Shown here: in pieces, positions 53,148-64,000 of the stretch
Layout: each line of letters opens with the position of its first letter
How positions within the stretch are numbered: position 1 is the first letter of the stretch
From: Cladorhizidae sp. MBARI D1340-BT2
Lineage: Eukaryota; Porifera; Demospongiae; Poecilosclerida; Cladorhizidae
Assembly: GCA_028752905.1 (NCBI GenBank)
Contig: JAQNBH010000004.1
Location: 4,337,739-4,401,738, forward strand
DNA length: 64,000 bases
Direction: 5' to 3'
Program-made: the position numbers and the translations under genes
The notes under the pieces: model-generated
What the model saw: only the letters and a program-made list of their open reading frames with translations
The model's database searches: none
What the model was told of the DNA's origin: nothing

Positions 53148-56100
53148 ACCATATTATATGCTACACCATATTATATACTACACCATATTATATGACACCA
53201 TATTATATACTACACCATATTATATACTACACCATATTATATACTACACCATATTATATGACCATATACTACACCATATTATATGCTACACCATATTATA
53301 TACTACACCATATTATATGACACCATATTATATGACACCATATTATATACTACACCATATTATATACTATACCATATTATATACTACACCATATATGCTT
53401 CACCATTACATATTAAATGACACCATTATTATATGCTACACCATATTATATGACACCATATATGCTACACCATATTATATGACACTATACTATATACTAC
53501 ACCATATTATATGGCACTATATTATATGCTACACCATATTATATGACACTATTATATGCTACACCATATTATTATATGCTACACCATATTATATGACACT
53601 ATTATATACTACACCATATTATATATAACCATATATTATATGCTACACCATATTATATGCTACACCATATTATATGTTATACTATTATATGACACTATAA
53701 TTATTATATGCTACACCATATTATATGACTATATACTATATACACCATAATTAATATATATAACACCATATTATATGACAGCATATATACTACACCATAT
53801 TATATACCACACCATATATGCTACACCATATTATATGTTACACCATATTAAATATTAAATGCTACACCATATTATATACTACACCATATATACTACACCA
53901 TATTATATACTACACCATATTATATGATACCATATTATATACAACACCATATTATATACTACACCATATTATTATACTACACCATATTATATGACCATAT
54001 TATATGCTACACCATATTATATGCTACACCATATTATATGCTACACCATATTATATTCTACACCATATTATATACTACACCATATTATATACTACACCAT
54101 ATTATATGACACCATATTATATGCTACACCATATTATATGCTACACCATATTATATACTACACCATATTATATGACACCATATTATATACTACACCATAT
54201 TATATGACACCATATTATATGCTACACCATATTATATGCTACACCATATTATATACTACACCATATTATATGACACCATATTATATGCTACACCATATTA
54301 TATGCTACACCATATTATATACTACACCATATTATATGATACCATATTATACACAACACCATATTATATACTACACCATATTATTATACTACACCATATT
54401 ATATGACACCATATTATATGCTACACCATATTATATGCTACACCATATTATATGATACCATATTATATACAACACCATATTATATACTACACCATATTAT
54501 TATACTACACCTATTATATGACACCATATTATATGCTACACCTTATATGACACCATATTATATTCTACACCATATTATATACTACACCTATTATATACTA
54601 CACCATATTATATGCTACACCATATTATATTCTACACCATATTATATACTACATCATATTATATACTACACCATATTATATACTACACCATATTATATAC
54701 TACACCATATTATATGCTACACCATATTATATACTACACCATATTATATGATACCATATTATATACAACACCATATTATACTACACCATATTATATGACA
54801 CCATATTATATGCTACACCTTATATGACACCATATTATATGCTACACCATATTATATTCTACACCATATTATATACTACACCTATTATATACTACACCAT
54901 ATTATATGCTACACCATATTATATACTACACCATATTATATACTACACCATATTATATGCTACACCATATTATATACTACACCATATTATAATACTACAC
55001 CATATTATATGATACCATATTATATACAACACCATATACTACACCATATTATATGACACCATATTATATGCTACACCTTATATGACACCATATTATATGC
55101 TACACCATATTATATTCTACACCATATTATATACTACACCTATTATATACTACACCATATTATATACTACACCATATTATATGCTACACCATATTATATG
55201 CTACACCATATTATATACTACACCATACCATATTATATACAACACCATATTATACTACACCATATTATATGACACCATATTATATGCTACACCATATTAT
55301 ATTCTACACCATATTATATACTACACCATATTATATACTACACCATATTATATGCTACACCATATTATATACTACACCATATTATATGACACCATATTAT
55401 ATACTACACCATATTATATACTACACCATATTATATACTACACCATATTATATGACACCATATTATATACTACACCATATTATATGCTACACCATATTAT
55501 ATACTACACCATATTATATGACACCATATTATATGACACCATATTATATACTACACCATATTATATACTATACCATATTATATACTACACCATATATGCT
55601 TCACCATTACATATTAAATGACACCATTATTATATGCTACACCATATTATATGACAACATATATGCTACACCATATTATATGACACTATACTATATACTA
55701 CACCATATTATATGGCACTATATTATATGCTACACCATATTATATGACACTATTATATGCTACACCATATTATTATATGCTACACCATATTATATGACAC
55801 TATTATATACTACACCATATTATATATAACCATATATTATATGCTACACCATATTATATGCTACACCATATTATATGTTATACTATTATATGACACTATA
55901 ATTATTATATGCTACACCATATTATATGACTATATACTATATACACCATAATTAATATATATAACACCATATTATATGACAGCATATATACTACACCATA
56001 TTATATACCACACCATATATGCTACACCATATTATATGTTACACCATATTAAATATTAAATGCTACACCATATTATATACTACACCATATATACTACACC

Positions 56101-59100
56101 ATATTATATACTACACCATATTATATGATACCATATTATATACAACACCATATTATATACTACACCATATTATTATACTACACCATATTATATGACCATA
56201 TTATATGCTACACCATATTATATGCTACACCATATTATATGCTACACCATATTATATTCTACACCATATTATATACTACACCATATTATATACTACACCA
56301 TATTATATGACACCATATTATATGCTACACCATATTATATGCTACACCATATTATATACTACACCATATTATATGACACCATATTATATACTACACCATA
56401 TTATATGACACCATATTATATGCTACACCATATTATATGCTACACCATATTATATACTACACCATATTATATGACACCATATTATATGCTACACCATATT
56501 ATATGCTACACCATATTATATACTACACCATATTATATGATACCATATTATACACAACACCATATTATATACTACACCATATTATTATACTACACCATAT
56601 TATATGACACCATATTATATGACACCATATTATATGACACCATATTATATACTACACCATATTATATACTACACCATATTATATGCTACACCATATTATA
56701 TGCTACACCATATTATATGCTACACCATATTATAAACTACACCATATTATATGATACCATATTATATACAACACCATATTATATACTACACCATATTATT
56801 ATACTACACCATATTATATGACACCATATTATATGCTACACCTTATATGACACCATATTATATTCTACACCATATTATATACTACACCTATTATATACTA
56901 CACCATATTATATGCTACACCATATTATATTCTACACCATATTATATACTACATCATATTATATACTACACCATATTATATACTACACCATATTATATAC
57001 TACACCATATTATATGCTACACCATATTATATACTACACCATATTATATGATACCATATTATATACAACACCATATTATACTACACCATATTATATGACA
57101 CCATATTATATGCTACACCTTATATGACACCATATTATATGCTACACCATATTATATTCTACACCATATTATATACTACACCTATTATATACTACACCAT
57201 ATTATATGCTACACCATATTATATACTACACCATATTATATACTACACCATATTATATGCTACACCATATTATATACTACACCATATTATATGCTACACC
57301 ATATTATAATACTACACCATATTATATGATACCATATTATATACAACACCATATACTACACCATATTATATGACACCATATTATATGCTACACCTTATAT
57401 GACACCATATTATATGCTACACCATATTATATTCTACACCATATTATATACTACACCTATTATATACTACACCATATTATATACTACACCATATTATATG
57501 CTACACCATATTATATACTACACCATATTATATACTACACCATATTATATGCTACACCATATTATATACTACACCATACCATATTATATACAACACCATA
57601 TTATACTACACCATATTATATGACACCATATTATATGCTACACCATATTATATTCTACACCATATTATATACTACACCATATTATATACTACACCATATT
57701 ATATGCTACACCATATTATATACTACACCATATTATATACTACACCATATTATATGCTACACCATATTATATGCTACACCATATTATATACTACACCATA
57801 TTATATGCTACACCATATTATATGCTACACCATATTATATACTACACCATACCATATTATATACAACACCATATTATACTACACCATATTATATGACACC
57901 ATATTATATGCTACACCATATTATATGCTACACCATATTATATACTACACCATATTATATGCTACACCATATTGTATGCTACACCATATTATATACTACA
58001 CCATATTATATACTACACCATATTATATGCTACACCATATTATATACTACACCATATTATATACTACACCATATTATATGCTACACCATATTATATGCTA
58101 CACCATATTATATACTACACCATATTATATGCTACACCATATTATATGCTACACCATATTATATACTACACCATACCATATTATATACAACACCATATTA
58201 TACTACACCATATTATATGACACCATATTATATGCTACACCATATTATATGCTACACCATATTATATACTACACCATATTATATGCTACACCATATTGTA
58301 TGCTACACCATATTATATACTACACCATATTATATACTACACCATATTATATGCTACACCATATTATACACCATATTATATGACACCATATTATATGCTA
58401 CACCATATTATATGACACCATATTATATACTACAGTATATTATATACTACACCATATTATATTCTACACCATATTATACTACACCATATTATATACTACA
58501 CCATATTATATGCTACACCATATTATATACTACACCATATTATATGCTACACCATATTATATACTACACCATATTATATACTACACAATATTATATACTA
58601 CACCATATTATATGCTACACCATATTATATGCTACACCATATTATATACTACACCATATTATATACTACACCATATTATATGCTACACCATATTATATAC
58701 TACATGACACCATATTATATGCTACACCATATTATACACCATATTATATGACACCATATTATATGCTACACCATATTATATGACACCATATTATATACTA
58801 CAGTATATTATATACTACACCATATTATATTCTACACCATATTATACTACACCATATTATATACTACACCATATTATATGCTACACCATATTATATACTA
58901 CACCATATTATATGCTACACCATATTATATACTACACCATATTATATACTACACAATATTATATACTACACCATATTATATACTACACCATATTATATAC
59001 TACACAATATTATATACTACACCATATTATATGCTACACCATATTATATACTACACAATATTATATACTATACTACATGACACCATATTATATGCTACAC

Positions 59101-59155
59101 CATATTATATACTAAACCATATTATAACATTATATACTACACCATATTATATGCA
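53148..59155. repeat. 17-base AT-rich satellite, main block (6 kb)
   Basis: Units such as 'ctacaccatattatatg', 'ctacaccatattatata' and 'acaccatattatatg' fill 6 kb. Base changes mostly swap atgc/atac/attc/atga before 'cacc'. Long plus-strand frames (up to 387 codons) come from the repeat alone. Larger duplicated blocks are present, at offsets 2201 and 2300 bases. Confidence 0.97.
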
Positions 59156-59770
59156 TCTAGAGTTATACATGATGAAGGCTAGAGCATCTAGTTATTATTC
59201 CTGAATGCTAGATCTTATTCCTGAAGGAATAGCGTATCTAGTCATTTTTTAAATGTAGACCAGAGCATCTAGTCATTATTTATGAGAGCAACTAAAATAA
59301 GAGCAACTAGTCATTATTCCTGATCAAGGCTATAGCATCTAGTCAATTCCTGATGGCTAGAGCACCTGATGAAGGCTATAGTATCTAGAATTATTCCTGA
59401 TGAAGACTAGAGCATTTATCATTGTTCTTGATTAAGGCTAGAACATCTAAAATAAATTATTCCTGGGAAAGGGTAGAGAATCTCTTCATTTTTCCTGATG
59501 CAGGCTAGAGCATCTAGAATTATTCCTGATGAAGGGCTGACATCTAAAATTATTCCTGATGAAGGGTAGAGAACCTAGGCATTAATTAATTATAGGTAGA
59601 GCATCTAGCCATAATTTCTGATGGAGGGTAGAGCAACTAGTCATTATTCCTGAAGAAGGCTGGAGCATCCAGTCATTATTCCTGATGAAGGCTAGATGCA
59701 TCTCATTATTCCTGATGCAGGCTAGAGCATCTAGTCATTATTCCTGATGAAGTCTAGAGCATCTAGCCAT
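59155..59770. repeat. 32-base satellite, hammerhead-related family, copy block 3
   Basis: 'ttcctgatgaaggctagagc' plus atctagtcatta, about 19 diverged copies in the same orientation as block 2. Many have deletions. It starts directly at the end of the 17-base satellite. Confidence 0.85.
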
Positions 59771-59879
59771 CATTCATTAACTTTCAATGTGTGTTTAGAG
59801 GTCAGTGAATTCCACATCAACTTGAAAGCACTCCCCCAACAGAGTGAAGATATTCTACTCAATATATACATATATATAT

Positions 59880-60115
59880 ATAGTAATAATAGAGAAGTAT
59901 AGTCTTACTATAGTTTCATGCTAATGCAATCATCAGGGACAATGAGCAACTGAGGTGGCATGTGAGCATAATTATATGAGGTGGGGCAGTCAAGTGGGGT
60001 GATGGAGTCAAACTAGTCGAGAAACGAGTCAAACGAGTCGAGAAACTAGTCAAACGAGTCGAGCAAGTCTATGGATGGGCGTTAATGAAGGGTGTTGATG
60101 AATGTGATAATTCAA
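59880..60115 (-). repeat. Left inverted flank (pLTR) of the Penelope-like element
   Basis: The reverse complement matches 61488-61640: 'cattaacgcccatccat', 'cccacttg.ctgccccacct', 'cacatgccacctcagtt' and the hammerhead region occur in the same order. The left copy has an extra block of 'gtcgagaaacgagtcaaac' repeats near 60018-60065. Confidence 0.8.
59902..59940 (-). ncRNA. Hammerhead ribozyme motif, probably decayed
   Basis: The minus strand reads GTCC, CTGATGA, a TGC-ATTA-GCA stem II, GAAAC, TATA, GTA, then AGAC. Compared with the plus-strand copy at 61582, the base after the cleavage site is A instead of G, which breaks the first pair of stem I. Confidence 0.5.
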
Positions 60116-60129
60116 ATGCTCTTGGGAGA

Positions 60130-61490
60130 AACTTATTCTTGTGCCTACACTTTGAGAGGTATTCTGATCGCTTGTTCAATGATGTTTGGCTGTCGGAGTA
60201 GATAATGTGGAATTTTTCAGCAATGCATAGGTTGCAACGTTTCGGAATATGATTCTGCTCTGTCGATAATGGCCCATTTTATGTTGTGTCTGGTTTTGCT
60301 GTCTTTAAGTTTCCATATGTATTTGGAGAGTCCTGTAGTGTTTCTCTTGTTTTCATGGTTGAAGGAGAACTTGTGGTTTGTGTAGCGTGCCTTGAAAGTT
60401 GTATCCGTGAGCCCTATGTAGTGTTTTTCGTCATGGTTGGCGGAGATGGAGGCTTTATAAACTATAGATGTGGCAAAGTACCCCTCCAGCAGGCAATCTT
60501 TCTTATTTCGGCAGCTGCTTGGCTCTTGTTGTAGATTGATAGGTTTTTGTTGTGGGACATAATTATGCTGTTCATGTTTCTGCAGCAAGAGTAGCTGACC
60601 TTGACATTGTTGGCATTGAATATTTTGTGCAGTTCATTGCCCTTGGGGAAGTGGAACTTGACGAGGTAAGGAAGGATTTGGTGGCTACATTTTGGCTGAA
60701 GGGTGGGCTGTACCATATTATCTGCCTGCCTCTTGACTTTTTGGTAGGCTTAGTGCTATTTTTTGTTGTTAGGTTGAAAACTCATTTGATATTAGTGTCC
60801 ACTGTTGTGGAGAACTTTCTGGTATCTAGTCTGGTGCTGCCTTTCTGAAGGTACTCTCGTTGTTGGAAATGCTGTTGATTCTCTTACTGATGGATAGGGG
60901 GATGTTCTTTATTATATAGATGGAGGGTGGTTTGATCTTTTGTTGATGTATAGGATATGGCTGTTAGGCTTTCGGTGTGGTTGGTATGCCCCATGGGCGA
61001 GGGCGAGTGTCACATCGAGAAAGTTGGTGATCTTGGTATTGGTGTGGATGGTGATGCGGAGGTCGAAGGCATGGAAGATAGATATAATTTCCTTCTTCAT
61101 CCTCTCGCATTGCCTTGGTGATGCGTCATGGAGTATTGCAAGTCCATCATCTCTATAAAGCCCAATTTTTGTGTTTCCCAAGCTTGGCTGCGAGATGCGT
61201 ATGTGCCGACGAGCTCACATATCCTGCTCTATCATAGCTCCCAATGGTGACATCGTTGGTGGTATTTCTCTTTGCCCATGTTGTGCTGCTGAACAGTACT
61301 GATTTTCGTGCGTGCCAGATGCCTTCAGCTTCCTCATCAGTGATGGTGGTGCATTGTTTAGCAAATGCCATTGCGTCTGAAACCAGCTGTTTCTTGATTG
61401 AAGGATAGAATTCTATTATGTCAAAGGTGATGAAGGTCTGCCTGGTTTGTGGGGGATGTTGGAAAACCACTTGGAAGTATCACATTCATC
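60130..61490 (-). pseudogene. Penelope-like element: RT plus GIY-YIG, truncated
   Basis: On the minus strand the order is RT (FITFDIIEFYPSI at about 61430; AKQCTTITDEEAEGIWHARK; VTIGSYDRAG; IGLYRDDGLAILHDASP at about 61160; FLDVTLAL; INKRSNHPPSI), then KVSYSCCRNMNSIIMSHNK near 60600, and a GIY-YIG endonuclease domain (IVYKASI, KHYIGLTDTTFKARYTNH). These are typical of metazoan Penelope-like elements. The N-terminal half of RT is absent and several frame changes and stops occur, so the copy is inactive. It lies between inverted flanks that carry hammerhead motifs, a known companion of this class. Confidence 0.85.
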
Positions 61491-61640
61491 AACACTCATT
61501 CATTAACGCCCATCCATGGACTTGTCTCACCCCACTTGCCTGCCCCACCTCATATACTCACATGCCACCTCAGTTCTCATTGTCCCTGATGATTGCATTA
61601 GCATGAAACTATAGTAGGACTAGCCATCCCAATACTCTTC
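61488..61640 (+). repeat. Right inverted flank (pLTR) of the Penelope-like element
   Basis: Shares about 150 bases with the left flank in inverted orientation, and ends within 'tcttctattattact'. Flanks in inverted order are known for Penelope-like elements. Confidence 0.8.
61582..61620 (+). ncRNA. Hammerhead ribozyme
   Basis: GTCC (61582-61585) pairs with GGAC (61617-61620) as stem I. CTGATGA is at 61586-61592; stem II is TGC-ATTA-GCA with one outer U-U mismatch; GAAA is at 61605-61608; stem III is AC-(TATA)-GT; the cleavage site GTA ends at 61616. All core bases of the hammerhead are present. Stems are minimal, so it may need dimers to work. It is on the strand opposite the RT. Confidence 0.6.
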
Positions 61641-62230
61641 TATTATTACTGTTCAATAGCTCTGCTTTAACACAGCATTGAGCACTATTTCTAGCCTTCA
61701 CCAGCAAACTACATTCTAAGTATATATATTATCTATATAATTATATATATACAAACACACAGGTCAGCACATCTTGTTTTGATAGCCCCTGGTTAGGAAC
61801 CTCCTTCAAGGACTTTCAACAGTTACACTGGATAATTCCAAGCAGATGTTAGTGTACCATGTTCTCTATAATTATATCACATATACATGTATATACACAT
61901 GTGTAGTTGTGGTACACAATATAACATACAACATACAAGTACACATGTGTAGTTGTGGTACACAACATAACATACAACATACATGTACATGTATGTAGTT
62001 GTGGTACCAGATCTAGTTCAGTGTCCATGCTGCCAGCTATTGTATAATCTCATCATCCATGGTGACATCTCTACTCAACTTAAAAAGGCTTCTTATTTCT
62101 ACGCTTACTTTCACAAGAAAAGAAGTTAGCCGATGACATAATCACATGTCACACCATGGGAATAGAACTAGATTCTATTCCAGCATTGCGCAATGTCCTG
62201 TGATGTGACAAATTATGAACATGTTTGCTT
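61641..62230. other. No gene seen
   Basis: AT-rich sequence with a threefold 'gtagttgtggtac(a)caca' repeat at about 61900-62005. Nothing coding recognised. Confidence 0.45.
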
Positions 62231-62239
62231 CTTTATTAT

Positions 62240-62612
62240 TGGGAGGATGGGAGATGTGGGATGGAGGACTGAGGAGGGAAGGACGCGGGAGAGGAGGGGA
62301 GGACGCGGGATGGAGGACTGAGGGGAGGACAGGGGATGGAGGACTGAGGAGGGGAGAACGCGGGATGGAGGACGCGGGATGGAGGACGCAGAATGGAGGA
62401 CTGAGGGGAGGACGCGGGATGGAGGACTGAGGAGGGGAGGACGCGGGATGGAGGACTGAGGAGGGGAGGACGCGGGATGGAGGACTGAGGGGAGGACAGG
62501 GGATGGAGGACTGAGGAGGGGACGGGGGATGGAGGACTGAGGATGGGAGGACGCAGGATGGAGCTGAGGAGGGGTGGACGCAGGATGGAGGACTGAGGAG
62601 GGGAGGACGCAG
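62240..62612. repeat. About 29-base purine-rich minisatellite
   Basis: 'gggatggaggactgaggagg' plus ggaggacgc, about 14 copies with deletions. One strand is nearly pure purine, so triplex or G-rich structures are possible. ORFs on the minus strand are Pro/Ser repeats without other support. Confidence 0.9.
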
Positions 62613-62639
62613 GATTGTATGCATCCAATAATACTTGAT

Positions 62640-63090
62640 ACATTATACTGTATACCTATAATTATATATATATATTCCATGCTGTTTTGGAAGTGTGTCC
62701 TTTCCATTTGTTTTAACATGAAAGTGTGTTAGACTGTTTTACATACCTATTCGTCAATGCTTAATATGATTATCATTAGTGGAAAATTAGTCAAGATCAT
62801 CACTCCATATAATCAAGAGAGAGGACATAGATAAAGGCAGTCCAAAGATATATAGACCTAAAAGAAAGGACACTCTGTGGATAGGTTGATGTGCTATTTA
62901 AATCATTATGTATACCACCACTCTTGCAGGTTGTGGCAGTCTAAATGGTAATGTTCCCCCCCAAACTTACTGATAGTATACAAGTATGCTGTAACTAACT
63001 TCTCAGTAAATAATATTGAGTGATGACCTTTACCAATTTCCCACTAATGTAACAGATCAGGGCACATTAGTAAAATACAAGTGAACCCAT
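62640..63090. other. No gene seen
   Basis: Unique AT-rich sequence, no frames of note. Confidence 0.4.
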
Positions 63091-63094
63091 GGCT

Positions 63095-63385
63095 GTAGGT
63101 GCTTACTTCAACCTGCCTCAACCCAGTGTGGTGTTGGTCCAGTGTGTGTCCCCACAGACCTATTGTCAATCTACTTAAACCTGCCCCAACCCAGTGTGGT
63201 GTTGGTCCAGTGTGTGTCCTCATAGAGCTCTTGTCAACCTACTTCAACCTGCCTCAACCCAGTGTGGTGTTGGTCAGTGTGTGTCCCCATAGAGCTATTA
63301 TCTACGTACTTCAACCTGCCTCAGCCCAGTGTGGTATTGGTCCAGTGTGTGTCCCCATAGAGCTACTGTCAACCTACTTTAACAC
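63095..63385. repeat. 68-base satellite family, third location
   Basis: Four copies of the unit seen at 23255-24260 ('acttcaacctgcctcaaccc' etc.), same orientation, with a partial fifth. Confidence 0.9.
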
Positions 63386-63389
63386 AGTG

Positions 63390-63830
63390 CGTGCAGTCAT
63401 GCAGGTTTTGAGGTCCACGACTTTTGACTACAGTAACTTTGGCATGATTATACATATGATTATACATATGCTACAGATTTTAGTATCAAAAGAAGCACAC
63501 ATGCATAGGACTATCAATATCTCTTAATTAAGTGTGCAGAATTTATGGACCTCTATATAGTCATAATCAAAGGGTTTTTTAAAAACTTACTATGCAAAGT
63601 ATGCTAGATTTGTCTGTATGCTGTGTGGTAGCTATATGATTGGCAATTTAGGTTGGTGGGAGCTATTTTTGTTAAAAAAAAGGTTATCGGGGCCCACCTT
63701 AATGCAAGCAGTTTGCTACCCAGGCTGCCGCTAGTCATCTCAACAGCAAAACACTGAAATTTACAGAGAAAAGTTTCATCTACAAAAAAAAAAGGTGGAG
63801 GGAGGACGCCATAATATAGCGCTGCTGGAT
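63390..63830. other. No gene seen
   Basis: Unique AT-rich stretch with two A-runs (63677 and 63785). No coding content recognised. Confidence 0.4.
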
Positions 63831-63834
63831 GCAA

Positions 63835-64000
63835 CATCAGCTTGAAAGCACTCCTGCACCAGAGTGCGTGACTCTGCTAAAGCACGACAAGCATCATGCC
63901 GCGGTGTTGCTGGCTCCGGAATATAAAGCAAGACAAGCATCATGCTCGCAGTGTTGCTGGCTCTGGAATAAAGCACGACTAGCATCATGCTCGCAGTGTT
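63835..64000. repeat. Tandem repeat at the window edge
   Basis: 'acaagcatcatgctcgcagt' plus gttgctggctctggaataaagcacg, about 2.5 copies of a 50-55 base unit, running out of the window. Confidence 0.8.

Noticed and set aside
53158..59204. Many plus-strand ORFs of up to 387 codons (TPYYMLHHIICYTIL-like)
   Set aside because: All consist purely of the 17-base AT-rich satellite.
62175..62719. Pro/Ser-rich minus-strand proteins
   Set aside because: Overlapping frames in all phases arise from one purine/pyrimidine-biased minisatellite.

Overview
This window is eukaryotic nuclear DNA, probably from an early-branching marine animal such as a demosponge; I hold that loosely. The grounds are split genes with GT..AG introns (one of only 55 bases), a DEX1-like FG-GAP membrane protein, and a mix of Ty3/gypsy, Penelope-like, Merlin and non-LTR elements with hammerhead-ribozyme sequences. 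Nothing suggests a prokaryote: there are no operons, rRNA, tRNA or CRISPR arrays that I can see. About half of the 64 kb is tandem repeats with units of 17 to 70 bases, and most of the long open frames lie inside those arrays.

Left third (1-26 kb). The start of an unrecognised minus-strand gene (2395-3023) faces a plus-strand gene for a secreted/type I membrane DEX1-like protein. The latter has exons at 3325-3407, 3463-3682, 3873-3980 and 24303-26066, which join in frame to 724 residues. Its third intron is 20.3 kb and is almost wholly made of different minisatellites (units of 40, 39, 33, 46, 30, 54, 46, 32, 40 and 68 bases), with a few coding-like islands on the minus strand.

Middle (26-47.7 kb). 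This is a graveyard of transposable elements: an inverted pair of non-LTR reverse transcriptase pieces, two broken Merlin transposases tail to tail (one split by another non-LTR piece), and remnants of further reverse transcriptases. It also holds a 3.9-kb array of a 31-base satellite, some small ORFs with a hairpin and TATA-like boxes, candidate last exons of a tail-anchored membrane protein, an ASH/HYDIN-like fragment, and a broken gene of the DUF7869 type. Three of these coding fragments end at blocks of the same AT-rich 17-base satellite.

Right third (47.7-64 kb). A complete Ty3/gypsy-type LTR retrotransposon (47695-53147, minus strand) has a single 1620-codon Gag-Pol frame, identical 212-base LTRs and a 5-base target duplication. 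It is inserted in the 17-base satellite, which continues to 59.1 kb. The base right after its 5' LTR starts a 16-base stretch that is the exact reverse complement of a segment in its own LTR, next to an initiator-like TCAGTT. That is the layout expected for Tf1-type self-primed reverse transcription. Beyond the satellite lies a truncated Penelope-like element (RT plus GIY-YIG) between inverted flanks that each carry a hammerhead-ribozyme motif. A 32-base satellite that looks hammerhead-derived occurs at three separate places (19.8, 28.7 and 59.2 kb).

The parts most worth following up are the self-priming retrotransposon, the hammerhead-derived satellite family, and the satellite that sits at the edges of gene fragments. 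All splice joins and family names were read by eye; no search was run.
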